Shown in pieces: positions 34,921-42,635 of a DNA stretch of 64,000 bases (positions are counted from its first letter, which is position 1; the number at the start of each line of letters is the position of its first letter). The translations under genes and the position numbers were made by a program. The notes below the pieces were generated by a model that saw only the letters and a program-made list of their open reading frames with translations, was not told the origin of the DNA and made no database searches. This DNA comes from an uncultured Bacillota bacterium (lineage in GTDB: Bacteria > Bacillota_I > Bacilli_A > RFN20 > CAG-631): assembly GCA_902491575.1 (NCBI GenBank), contig CABUID010000011.1, positions 3,449 through 67,448 of the forward strand, written 5' to 3'.

Positions 34921-37111
34921 ATAGTATTTTTAACTCCATTATTTTATCTTTTCTTTTTAACTTTTTATAGATATTAATACATTCACCCAAAGTTTCGTTA
35001 AAATTTTTCTCCTCACCATTTAACTTGTATGCTTTAGCTAAAAGTTCTAAGGCTTCAGCATACTCAATATGAACTTTTAATTTTTCTCGAGCAATTAAAG
35101 ATTTTATTAATAGTTCAATTGCTTTGCTATATTGATTAATCTGTAAATAAAGGATAGCTGTATGATACAATGTATACGATGTATTTATATGATCATATCC
35201 ATATAAAGAAAAGTTAATGTCTAATGCGTTTTCATATGATTTAATTGCGTTATCATATTCTTTCAAAAGTGTATAAGAAAAGCCTATATTATTATACGTT
35301 TTAGCAATATTAGGGTGAAATTTAGGCAAAATATTTTTACGTATTTCCAATGCATCTAATTCATATTTCAATGCTTCTTTTGGTTTATTTAAACGATTAT
35401 ATGAATTCCCAACATTATTTAAAGATTTAGCTATATCTTGATGATTTTTATCAAGTATTTTTCTTCTAATTTCTAATCCTTTTAATTTTTCTACTAAAGC
35501 TTCTTCTTGGCGATTTAATCTTTCTAATGTTGAGCCAATATCATTGTGGCATATTGCAACATTTCTTTTAGCTTCAATAGAACAACTATTCTGCTTTTCT
35601 ATTTTAAGCCACAAAGTTAAAGCTTTTTCATGAACTTCTAAAGATTTTTGATACAAACCTTTTTTCCTATATAATGAACCCATTTGATTATAAATTTTTG
35701 CAGTCATTTCGGTATCATTTCTTTTTTTAGCTAAAGGTAAAATCTTTTTTAAAGCCTCTAGTCCTTCATCAAATTCACCAAGACCTTCATAAATATATGA
35801 TATTTGATAGTTACATAAAATTAACTTTTCTTCTGATTTTAATTTTTTTTGAAAACTTAATGCCCTTTTACATAACTCTAATGCCCATTGTAAATTTGCA
35901 CATGTTCCATAATAATAAGAAAGATTGATTAACAAATCAATAGTATTCAATGTAGGATGCATTTCTCTTTCTTTTAAATATTCCCCATATTTACAAAATT
36001 CTTGTTTTTTACTTACTGGAATAAATTTTGTTTTATCAAATTTTATTAAATCATTAATCAAAAAAATTGCTTTATCATAGGTTTGTAAATCAGGCTTAAA
36101 ATTATGATAAATAATTTGTGACATTAATCTGTTTAAAGAAACAAATACGGGTCTTTCTTTAGTTAAATTTACATAACCTTTTTTAGATAATTCTTCAATT
36201 ACTTGTGGTTTTGTATTGGTACATTTGGTTAGTTCCATTCTACCAATTCCGCTTGGGGCAATTAAAGTAAGCAAAGATAAAATTTCAATTTCTGATGGAC
36301 TCAAATAAGTAGATGAAAGATTAAATAAATTTATCAAATGGTTATTAATACTATCTTTTGAGTGATTTTTTTCTAAAAAAACCGAATCATCAATATTAAA
36401 CATGTTTTTCTCGATTTCTTTTAAAGACATGTCCGTTGTTTCAATCAAACTTGCTACTAACGTAATTGTCATTGTATGACTATCTATAGCTTTAAAAAAG
36501 TTAATTAAAGTATTATCATCATAATTAACAGACTTACAATAATGCCTAAATAATTCTAACAAATCGTCATCAGACATTTTCTCTAATTTTACACATGGAT
36601 AAATATCCGATGATCTTGTTGATGTAATTAAAACTTTACATTTACATGTGCCAATAACATTAGCAAAATTTTGATCTAATGCATAGTCTTCATCAAAATC
36701 AGCAATTATTATGAAAGTACTACTATCTAATTTGGAAAATAGTTTTGATTTCAATTCAAACTGCATTTTAAAAGATAAGCTATCATAATTTTCATATCCT
36801 TTAAAACTCAATCCACAAATAAATTCTTCAACACTTTTACAATTTGAAACAAAATGCTCATATTTATATCTATTTTCATATCTTTTAGCATAATTTTTTG
36901 ATAAAATACCTTTACCAATGCCACTAATATCACTTGATAAAATAACAAAATTATGTTTTGTTAGTTTTTCATTTATTTCTTTCAATTCTTTCTCTCTAGT
37001 GATATATTCACTATAGTAAGGAATAGGATTACAATTTAAGATAACTTCATTATTGGCATTTTTATTTTTAACTTCATTAGATGTTAATTTTATTGCTACT
37101 GATTTTGCCAT
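34910..37111 (-). CDS. STAND/NB-ARC ATPase with C-terminal TPR array
   Basis: 733 residues. P-loop SDISGIGKGIL (K67), Walker B FIIIADFDED (133-142), arginine/sensor strand VLITSTRSSD (160-169), ARC-type LEKMSDDDLLELF (177-189), then a winged-helix part (about 270-330). Residues about 400-730 carry at least seven TPR units, e.g. IAKSLNNVGNSYNRL and IAKTYNNIGFSYTLL, kinesin-light-chain style. Proteins of this build sense ligands, often foreign proteins, and oligomerise; several are antiphage proteins. No effector domain is fused; effectors may be the neighbouring genes. Starts with AGGAGG, 20 bases after the small membrane protein gene. Confidence 0.88.
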   Translation of the reverse strand: MAKSVAIKLTSNEVKNKNANNEVILNCNPIPYYSEYITREKELKEINEKLTKHNFVILSSDISGIGKGILSKNYAKRYENRYKYEHFVSNCKSVEEFICGLSFKGYENYDSLSFKMQFELKSKLFSKLDSSTFIIIADFDEDYALDQNFANVIGTCKCKVLITSTRSSDIYPCVKLEKMSDDDLLELFRHYCKSVNYDDNTLINFFKAIDSHTMTITLVASLIETTDMSLKEIEKNMFNIDDSVFLEKNHSKDSINNHLINLFNLSSTYLSPSEIEILSLLTLIAPSGIGRMELTKCTNTKPQVIEELSKKGYVNLTKERPVFVSLNRLMSQIIYHNFKPDLQTYDKAIFLINDLIKFDKTKFIPVSKKQEFCKYGEYLKEREMHPTLNTIDLLINLSYYYGTCANLQWALELCKRALSFQKKLKSEEKLILCNYQISYIYEGLGEFDEGLEALKKILPLAKKRNDTEMTAKIYNQMGSLYRKKGLYQKSLEVHEKALTLWLKIEKQNSCSIEAKRNVAICHNDIGSTLERLNRQEEALVEKLKGLEIRRKILDKNHQDIAKSLNNVGNSYNRLNKPKEALKYELDALEIRKNILPKFHPNIAKTYNNIGFSYTLLKEYDNAIKSYENALDINFSLYGYDHINTSYTLYHTAILYLQINQYSKAIELLIKSLIAREKLKVHIEYAEALELLAKAYKLNGEEKNFNETLGECINIYKKLKRKDKIMELKILYEQ

Positions 37112-37131
37112 AATTTCCTCCTATATATTGC

Positions 37132-37635
37132 TTATTTTGCTTTCTTTAAAAAATTTTTTTCATATAATTCGATAAATTCTATAATATTTTCTTTAATTGT
37201 TTGACTAATGTTTTCTAAGTTATATTGTACATCTTCGTTAACTATTTCTTTTTGCAAACATGAAAATAACAAATCTGACTTTTTATTTGCCTGAGCATTA
37301 ATAACTTCTAAATGCTCATAAAAAAAACGATATTTTTTTCGAAATTTCAAATTTAAATGTATAAAGTTACTTTCATCATTTTTATAAATATTCCAACTGG
37401 ATATTGTCAAGGGATCATAAGATAAAATATTTCTTAAGTAAAACGCATTTGATGAAGTTAATTGTGCTTTTAGTTTATTATAAGCATTATTTAATTCTTC
37501 ATTCAAATGCAATTTTGCATTTCTATTATAAAAATAACTTTTAATATAAAATGCACAAAGTGCTAATAAAGTGGTTATAACCGCACTTGTTACGTTAATA
37601 AATATAGTTTTTAAATCTTCCCAAAAAAATTCCAT
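37132..37635 (-). CDS. Small membrane-anchored protein, first gene of the STAND operon
   Basis: 167 residues. One membrane helix (about 12-31, INVTSAVITTLLALCAFYI) then a charged, helical cytoplasmic domain ending EKNFLKKAK. No family recognised. 20-base gap to the STAND gene. The ribosome site is weak (the start ATG follows TATATA). In STAND systems a small membrane protein can be the effector that damages the membrane; this is one possible reading and not shown by the sequence. Confidence 0.65.
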   Translation of the reverse strand: MEFFWEDLKTIFINVTSAVITTLLALCAFYIKSYFYNRNAKLHLNEELNNAYNKLKAQLTSSNAFYLRNILSYDPLTISSWNIYKNDESNFIHLNLKFRKKYRFFYEHLEVINAQANKKSDLLFSCLQKEIVNEDVQYNLENISQTIKENIIEFIELYEKNFLKKAK

Positions 37636-38068
37636 TTATATAACCGTATAATAAATTTGGTTTTGAAGATAACCATTAATTCATTAATCCTTTCTTAGCC
37701 TTTTTTATAGCCATGCTAATGGCTAGCTTTTAGGAGTGTAGCAATTTTGTATTCATCCTTTTAGTTATATCATCTTTAAGATATTATAATATATTAAACA
37801 CTGTGAATCCTTTCTATTTTTAAGGCACAATATATTTTCTTTTTTCAATTATATTATATCATTTTGTAGATTTTAAATCAATAATATAGCTTAAATAAGT
37901 CAAGATTAAACTGGAATGATTATTAAGAATTTTTATTCTGCAATAATACCTATCTTTCCGTAGTTAATTGGGATAATAAAATAAGAAAGTTATTCTATTA
38001 TTAAAGACTTTGAAACAATTAAAAATGTCTTATTTATACCTATTAATTTAAATAAGTTATTGAACATA
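37636..38068. other. Non-coding region with a hairpin
   Basis: 433 bases upstream of the STAND operon. Holds a perfect 7-bp hairpin TAGCCAT-gcta-ATGGCTA at 37708-37725, without a T-run on either strand, so more likely an operator or RNA structure than a terminator. A TATTAT element near 37645 may be the operon's -10 box. No gene seen. Confidence 0.4.
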
Positions 38069-38432
38069 TTAAGCGAAATGTGAAACATTCAATGCAACAG
38101 CTGGTCCATCAATACTATATGCATATGCTAAAATTTTTACTCCATTCCATACTGTTTCAAATGAGGCACCAGCACTAGCAGCATGTTTATATGTGACAAA
38201 ACCAAGCATTTGCTGGTAGGATAAGGAGATTGCCACAATGTGCAATCTCGCCTACCTTATAAGTGAAAAAATACTTTATATTAACCCAAGGACTAACTTC
38301 TTCCGCTCTTATTTTTAACTCTCTTAAAATTTCATAACACTCTTTATTAGAGTATTTGTTAGTGCATTCATCAGCTTTTAAACAGTAATATTCAATTAGA
38401 ACAACAATTTTTATTCTCACACTATATGGCAA
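38069..38432 (-). pseudogene. Frameshifted fragment of an unknown protein
   Basis: The frame ending at 38187 reads about 80 residues (PYSVRIKIVVLIEYYCLKADE ... HCGNLLIL) without an ATG or ribosome site. Just before its stop, the next frame opens and continues QQMLGFVTYKHAASAGASF and on to NVSHFA, stopping at 38069-38071. A one-base slip near 38210 joins the two into one protein of about 120 residues. The frame also runs back into the end of the 185-residue gene. Family unknown. Likely a decayed accessory gene. Confidence 0.6.
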
Positions 38433-38500
38433 TTTATCATTATTTTTTACATTTTCAAAACTGTTTTTGCATAAAATGAACTTTTTTTCTTTATATATTA

Positions 38501-39058
38501 TTATTTTTCTTCTTTCTTCATTTTAGAATTCATTACAATTTCCTTATCATTTGAATAATTAATATATGATTTGATTTTGATATACTCATTATCAGCATTA
38601 AATACATATTCTTTAAATGAATTATTTTTCCTAATAACATCACCAGATTCAACAAACTTTATTAAATCGTTATTATAGTATAGAATTTCCCCTACTACAT
38701 TAATTTTTTTTCTTTCCATACAATACCAAACAATTTCGATTTTGTCTTGATAGTAATAAAATAATATTGCGTTTAAAAGATTTCCATTTGTATAGCGTTC
38801 AGTTAAAACTAATCTGTGATTCTTATCAAAGTAATAAGAAAAATCTTTTTTATTTTCATTATTTGTTAACGTGCCATTATATTCAAAATATTTTTCTAAC
38901 TGCTTATTCGGATAATACATTCCATAAATACCATCACCAATACTCATTTTCTTGTAGGAATAATTTTGTAAAATTGCATTATAATCAGCCTCAAAGTTTT
39001 GATGATTGTCAATTATTTTTTGTAATTCATCTAATATATCAGCATTTTCTTTTAGCAT
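38501..39058 (-). CDS. Unknown accessory protein, 185 aa
   Basis: Good ribosome site AGGAGGG, ATG at 39058 three bases after the stop of the frameshifted fragment upstream. 185 residues, hydrophilic, no signal peptide, rich in Asn, Tyr and Lys. The pattern GIYGMYYPNKQLEKYFEYNGTLTNNENKKDFSYYFDKNHRLVLTERYTNG resembles a beta-rich repeat of MORN-like/immunity-type proteins, but I cannot name a family. Neighbours are small, decayed ORFs. It may be an immunity protein or cargo of a polymorphic toxin locus; weak inference. Confidence 0.55.
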   Translation of the reverse strand: MLKENADILDELQKIIDNHQNFEADYNAILQNYSYKKMSIGDGIYGMYYPNKQLEKYFEYNGTLTNNENKKDFSYYFDKNHRLVLTERYTNGNLLNAILFYYYQDKIEIVWYCMERKKINVVGEILYYNNDLIKFVESGDVIRKNNSFKEYVFNADNEYIKIKSYINYSNDKEIVMNSKMKKEEK

Positions 39059-39061
39059 AAA

Positions 39062-39285
39062 CTATAGCCCTCCTAATATAATTTGGTAGAATCTTAAAAC
39101 ATCTTCTACACCTTCTGATCCATTAATTAAATATTCAATACCAATGCTAACATTTAAAATTCCGTAATTTAAATTTGTAGGTAATACCCTATGATAACCT
39201 TTTTTACATAAACCAAATTTCTTGGATTATTGATACCTATTGACACAAATCGCAATGCTCTACGATAATAATAATCAAATTTCAT
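39062..39285 (-). pseudogene. Frameshifted small gene
   Basis: Starts ATG 39285 with MKFDYYYRRALRFVSIGINN, then a one- to two-base slip near 39225 moves to the frame KKGYHRVLPTNLNYGILNVSIGIEYLINGSEG ... IILGGL ending at 39062-39064. Together about 73 residues. Its N-terminus resembles that of the small ORF at 39638-39778 (KFDY, Y, R), so the two are probably paralogous members of one family. No known function. Confidence 0.5.
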
Positions 39286-39397
39286 AATGAATTTCTTCTT
39301 TTGACTCTTTATAATATTTACCAATTAAAACCTCCTAAATAGAAATAATAGTCTCCTCCATCATCTATTAAAACAATCACACTCCCGCAAGTTTGTG

Positions 39398-39613
39398 CTA
39401 AATTATTTTTTCTTTTTTCATTAGTACTTTAAGTAATATTAATCCCAATAATACTACAAGTAATGCATATTCTATTATAAGAAGGTCTATTCTTATATCT
39501 ATAGTAGGAGATATAATTCCAAACGAAAATACCATATCTAAAAATAAAAATCCAATGCCAATGATTATCATTAGAATTATACAAATTAATAAAATAATAT
39601 CAACTTTTTTCAT
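39398..39613 (-). CDS. Two-helix small membrane protein
   Basis: 71 residues. Strong ribosome site GGGAGG seven bases before ATG 39613. Two hydrophobic segments (about 6-33 and 42-66) with basic end MKKEKII. Isolated in a field of decayed ORFs. No family recognised; an intact gene by its start signal. Confidence 0.6.
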   Translation of the reverse strand: MKKVDIILLICIILMIIIGIGFLFLDMVFSFGIISPTIDIRIDLLIIEYALLVVLLGLILLKVLMKKEKII

Positions 39614-39637
39614 TTTTACCTCCCATATTTAAGTTAT

Positions 39638-39778
39638 TTAGTATAATTTATACTCTCTTTGATTTGCTCTTCCTGAATAATCATCTTCAAATATTGAATA
39701 AACTAAATGTTCAACTACCAATGAAATTATTGCTGTAAATAATAATACGTTACGATTATAATCATAATCAAATTTCAA
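39638..39778 (-). CDS. Possible small ORF paralogous to the fragment at 39062-39285
   Basis: 46 residues from a TTG, KFDYDYNRN at the start and ending REYKLY. It matches the start of the 39285 fragment (KFDY-Y--R). A hydrophobic centre (LLFTAIISLVVEHLVYSIF) suggests one membrane segment. No ATG or clear ribosome site, so it may be a decayed copy whose ATG became TTG. Confidence 0.35.
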   Translation of the reverse strand: MKFDYDYNRNVLLFTAIISLVVEHLVYSIFEDDYSGRANQREYKLY

Positions 39779-39783
39779 ATTTA

Positions 39784-39936
39784 TTATTTATAATATTCAT
39801 CATTTTCTTCATATACTAATTTTGTCTGTTTTGATAGGTATTTTAATATTGGAGAAATAATTTTTTTATTTTTGAAAAATAAGTAACCTCCCCAATCATA
39901 ATCATAAACGATAAATATTAATTTTATATTTCTCAT
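39784..39936 (-). CDS. Short unknown ORF in the decayed cluster
   Basis: 50 residues from ATG 39936, with AAGGAAAC upstream; the longer frame (65 aa) has no ribosome site. Sequence MRNIKLIFIVYDYDWGGYLFF then a Lys-rich tail. No family. Possibly the first of a row of small genes on the minus strand from 39.9 to 38.1 kb. Confidence 0.4.
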   Translation of the reverse strand: MRNIKLIFIVYDYDWGGYLFFKNKKIISPILKYLSKQTKLVYEENDEYYK

Positions 39937-39967
39937 AACTTGTTTCCTTTTATTTATATCAAAAATA

Positions 39968-40018
39968 TTTAAAAAGCGCAATCAAGTAGTTGCGATAATG
40001 TTTAAAAAGCGCAATCAA
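39968..40018. repeat. Direct repeat, two 18-bp copies
   Basis: tttaaaaagcgcaatcaa occurs at 39968-39985 and 40001-40018, spaced 33 bases. Only two copies, so not a CRISPR. Could be a protein-binding site or replication slip. Confidence 0.6.
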
Positions 40019-40116
40019 TATACTTGTTAGTATTGATTTATATTCTCTTTCCATAATTAAATTGCTCTAAATTGAATCTTATTTTTTATAAGATTTCAAG
40101 TTTTAAGGCATTAAAA

Positions 40117-40168
40117 AAGTCCTAATTTACTTACGTTTTTTTTAGGACTTATAAGGCTAAATAGCCTT
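40117..40168. terminator. Two tandem hairpins
   Basis: aagtcctaa / ttaggactt (40117-40150, flanked by A- and T-runs) followed by aaggcta-aa-tagcctt (40153-40168, T-run). The first looks like a bidirectional terminator. Confidence 0.6.
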
Positions 40169-40237
40169 TTCGTATGCTTTACATGGTGGACTAACAGTGA
40201 CACTAGACGAACTAGTATCACCAGCATCATGAACATT
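40157..40237 (-). pseudogene. Tail of a lost gene
   Basis: A frame of 26 codons reading VHDAGDTSSSSVTVSPPCK and KAYEKAI before a TAG at 40157-40159, with stops just upstream. It has the look of a real C-terminus cut by an insertion. It lies 38 bases beyond the end of the serine recombinase remnant, where an element boundary would be expected. Family not recognised. Confidence 0.35.
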
Positions 40238-40274
40238 TAAATTTTATTAGATTCATTAAAAACTCCTAATTTAT

Positions 40275-41146
40275 TTAATAGATAAATAAAATTTTAATTT
40301 CTTCATCTGATAATATCACTTTTCTAACAAATGTGTTAATTAGCTTCTTTCTATTTGCAATTAGATTTAAATCTAATTTTAATAATGAATATAAAAAAGG
40401 ATAACATTTGTCAACATCCATTGGTGAGTTATTAGCATTCTTAAGTGTAGCAAGTTTTATTCCTAAATCTTGCTTTTCTTTTTGTAATTTTTCTAATTCA
40501 TTCTTTGTTAAATCATTATATAAGCCGTCTTTTATAGCGTTTTATAGATTATTGATTTGATTAGCATTTCTTCTTAGTTTCTTTTCTTTCAATGCGATTT
40601 CAGGGTTATTTGAAACTAATCTATTATATTCTTCAACCATTACAATAGAAACATTCTTTAAAAATCTTTCTTGTAATATAAATCTATGAATTTCTTGTAT
40701 TACCAAATCTTCTAAATAATTTTGTCTAACTATATGTTTCTTGCAATCATTAAGTTTTCTTTTTCTACCAGTTCATTTATAGTAATGGTATTGAACTTTT
40801 TGTTTTGAAGTTTCAGACTCACCAATCATTGGTAATCCACATTCCATACTATATAGTTTACCACTTAAAATATAATTATTAATAAAGTGTCTTGGTCTTC
40901 TATTATTTTTTTGGTTTTTTGTTCTACAGGTCTTAAATATACTTTTATCTATAATTTTAGGATAGATATTATCATAAGTTCCATCTTCATAATGAGCAAT
41001 ACCTGTATAATGTTCGTTATTTAATATTCTTGATATTGTCATTAGCTTAAATGGTTTTCCATTTTACCTTTTCACTAATTTTATTCAAATGTATATTTAG
41101 AGAAAATATATGAATAATTCATTACTTCATCTTTATTATCCTTCAT
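40275..41146 (-). pseudogene. Large serine recombinase, C-terminal remnant with in-frame stops
   Basis: From 41042 the frame reads TISRILNNEHYTGIAHYEDGT and IIDKSIFKTC, then FINNYILSGKLYSMECGLPM: the recombinase domain and zinc ribbon of large serine integrases. It is stopped by TGA after YHYYK, exactly where these proteins have Cys, then continues in frame (KLNDCKKHIVRQNYLEDLVI) to a second stop TAA (after QINNL) and on to ILFIY at 40275. Upstream, 41146-41083 (NKDEVMNYSYIFSKYTFE) matches the segment before the recombinase domain but is separated by a frameshift. The catalytic N-terminal domain is missing. A dead integrase, marking former mobility. Confidence 0.85.
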
Positions 41147-41489
41147 GTTAAATTTACCTTCTTCTTTAAAATTTTAAACTAGGTTTTTCAGTTAAAAACA
41201 TATGGTGAAAACACCTTGTGATGCAAAGTGCTTCACGCCTTATCCTGTTTCCAAAAAGCTATAGTTATGTGTCACAAATTTGAAATTTTTTTTAATTTGT
41301 GACACGTATATGTCAAAATTATTATTTGTAATATATTTTGTTAAACTATACTAATCTACAAAATTCAATAAAAAGTCAACACATGTTTTAGTTTTTTAAT
41401 ATAAACACATTTGTAAGGATTGTACAGTTCTATCAACAGATTTTGAAGCATTATTTATTGACTCAAAAATCTCTCCCGTTGTTAAATTT
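41147..41489. other. Non-coding region with a long inverted repeat
   Basis: 343 bases without a gene. Holds the inverted repeat at 41269-41305, listed separately; the rest is AT-rich and carries no recognisable signal. Confidence 0.5.
41269..41305. repeat. 12-bp perfect inverted repeat
   Basis: GTGTCACAAATT / AATTTGTGACAC with a 13-base loop. No T-run on either side, so not a simple terminator. It lies between two mobile-element remnants and may be an operator or recombinase-type site. Confidence 0.55.
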
Positions 41490-42100
41490 TTAACTTATCC
41501 CACCAGAAGATTCATATTCATTTTTACGAGTTTTCCACCTTTGTATTATAGCACATTTAAGACACATTGACTTTATGTGCAAAGTTGTTGGTACTGCTTC
41601 CCATTCATATTTACATACTTTACATTTACACTTTATAAGTTTTTTACTATTTACATATGTCCCCAAAACTTTAACATTTGGTCTAATTTTCTCCATACGA
41701 ACTAAAAATTGTTCATGATTTATCATTCTACCTAAATTACATACAGGACACCCTTTTCCACTTAATAAAACTGTTGGTTTATCAAACCACTCTGTATTGC
41801 AAATTAAACCTTGACATTTAATAATATTCTTATATTCTCCTATAACTTTAATATTTTTATTAATAGCAAATAATTCTTTATTAAATTTTTCATTGCCTTT
41901 GAATAAATTATTTGCACAAGGAGGACATCCTGTATCGTTTTATAATGATGCACCTGTTGTTTTCCATTTACCTTTGTTTCTATAGTCACAAATTTTGCAC
42001 TCACATTCTAAAGGATCTGTGTTTCTATAATACATATCTTTTACAATTATATTTGATGCATTTTTATTCTTTTTTTGTTTCTCCTCTAAAAATACAATTT
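41490..42100 (-). pseudogene. Zinc-finger repeat protein with an internal stop
   Basis: In one frame, about 200 codons encode three treble-clef-like repeats, each with two CxxC pairs: CECKICDY ... CPPC, CQGLIC ... CPVC, CKCKVCKYEWEAVP ... CLKC. Such repeats occur in phage- and HNH-endonuclease-associated proteins. A TAA at 41940-41942 (after GASL) breaks the frame, and no start or ribosome site can be found at the 5' end, which stops dead 11-20 bases from the tmRNA terminator. Probably truncated when the island formed. Confidence 0.65.
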
Positions 42101-42110
42101 CCTAGTTAAC

Positions 42111-42136
42111 AAAAAAAGCAGATAACTCTATCTACT
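42111..42136 (-). terminator. tmRNA terminator
   Basis: Stem AGTAGATA / TATCTGCT (one G-U) with a 4-base loop and seven T on the minus strand, 85 bases beyond the mature 3' end of tmRNA. Confidence 0.8.
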
Positions 42137-42220
42137 TTCTTCATACTTTATTAAATTTATAACTAAAGACAAACTGCCACCGATAAATTCAAGTCTAGCA
42201 TATTCGTCTACTATATCTAT

Positions 42221-42590
42221 TGGTGGATCTGGCGGGAATTGAACCCGTGTCCAAACTAGATTCCATACAACTTTCTACATGTTTATCTAATTACTATGAT
42301 TTAATGAAAAACCTATCCATTAGCAAGCAAATTCTTCACGAGATTGTTTCAATTGTCAGCTTATCGTTTACAATCATTATTTAAGCTTATTCTATTTGGG
42401 TTGACCCCAGTAACTAAGCAAATAGACAAATCCTAGGCTGAGGGATCATTGTCCGATTATGGGACTAAGCAGCGAATGCAAATGATCTGTTATTATTATA
42501 ATTGTTATTTATTTTTAATTTTGGTTATAAGGTAACCACTCCACATGCTTATCATACCAAACCTTAGCCTGTCGAAACCAAATCAGACCC
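42221..42590 (-). ncRNA. ssrA: Transfer-messenger RNA
   Basis: 370 nt. 5' end GGGTCTGATTTGGTTTCGACAGG pairs by its first six bases with AGATCC before the encoded ACCA at the 3' end; the T-arm reads ACGGGTTCAATTCCCGCC. It rescues stalled ribosomes and tags their peptides. The tag frame ends with codons for RSFAFAA then TAG, and upstream is rich in Asn and Tyr codons (...NNNYNNNRSFAFAA). The resume codon is not certain: no GCA-type codon exists and the frame is open back to a TAA 15 codons upstream of that motif, so it is probably AAT, AAC or ATA. Family match is unambiguous. Confidence 0.97.
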
Positions 42591-42604
42591 ATTAAGGCAT
42601 TTAT

Positions 42605-42633
42605 ATTTTACCATATCTTAAAAAAAGATGCAA
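42605..42633 (-). promoter_or_regulatory. Promoter of ssrA
   Basis: TTGCAT (42633-42628), 17-base spacer, TAAAAT with TG before it (TGGTAAAAT, 42610-42605). It fits between the GNAT stop codon at 42636 and the mature 5' end at 42590. RNase P would trim the leader. Confidence 0.65.
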
Positions 42634-42635
42634 AT

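Noticed and set aside
39968..40018. CRISPR array
   Set aside because: Only two repeat copies, 18 bases long, and no cas genes.
40773..41042. Reading TGA at the serine recombinase zinc ribbon as a recoded Cys, Trp or selenocysteine
   Set aside because: The frame has another stop (TAA) and a frameshift, TGA ends other genes here, and no recoding element is seen.
41912..42109. Plus-strand frame of 65 codons near the tmRNA gene
   Set aside because: It is antisense to the zinc-finger repeat pseudogene, whose CxxC pairs make better sense.
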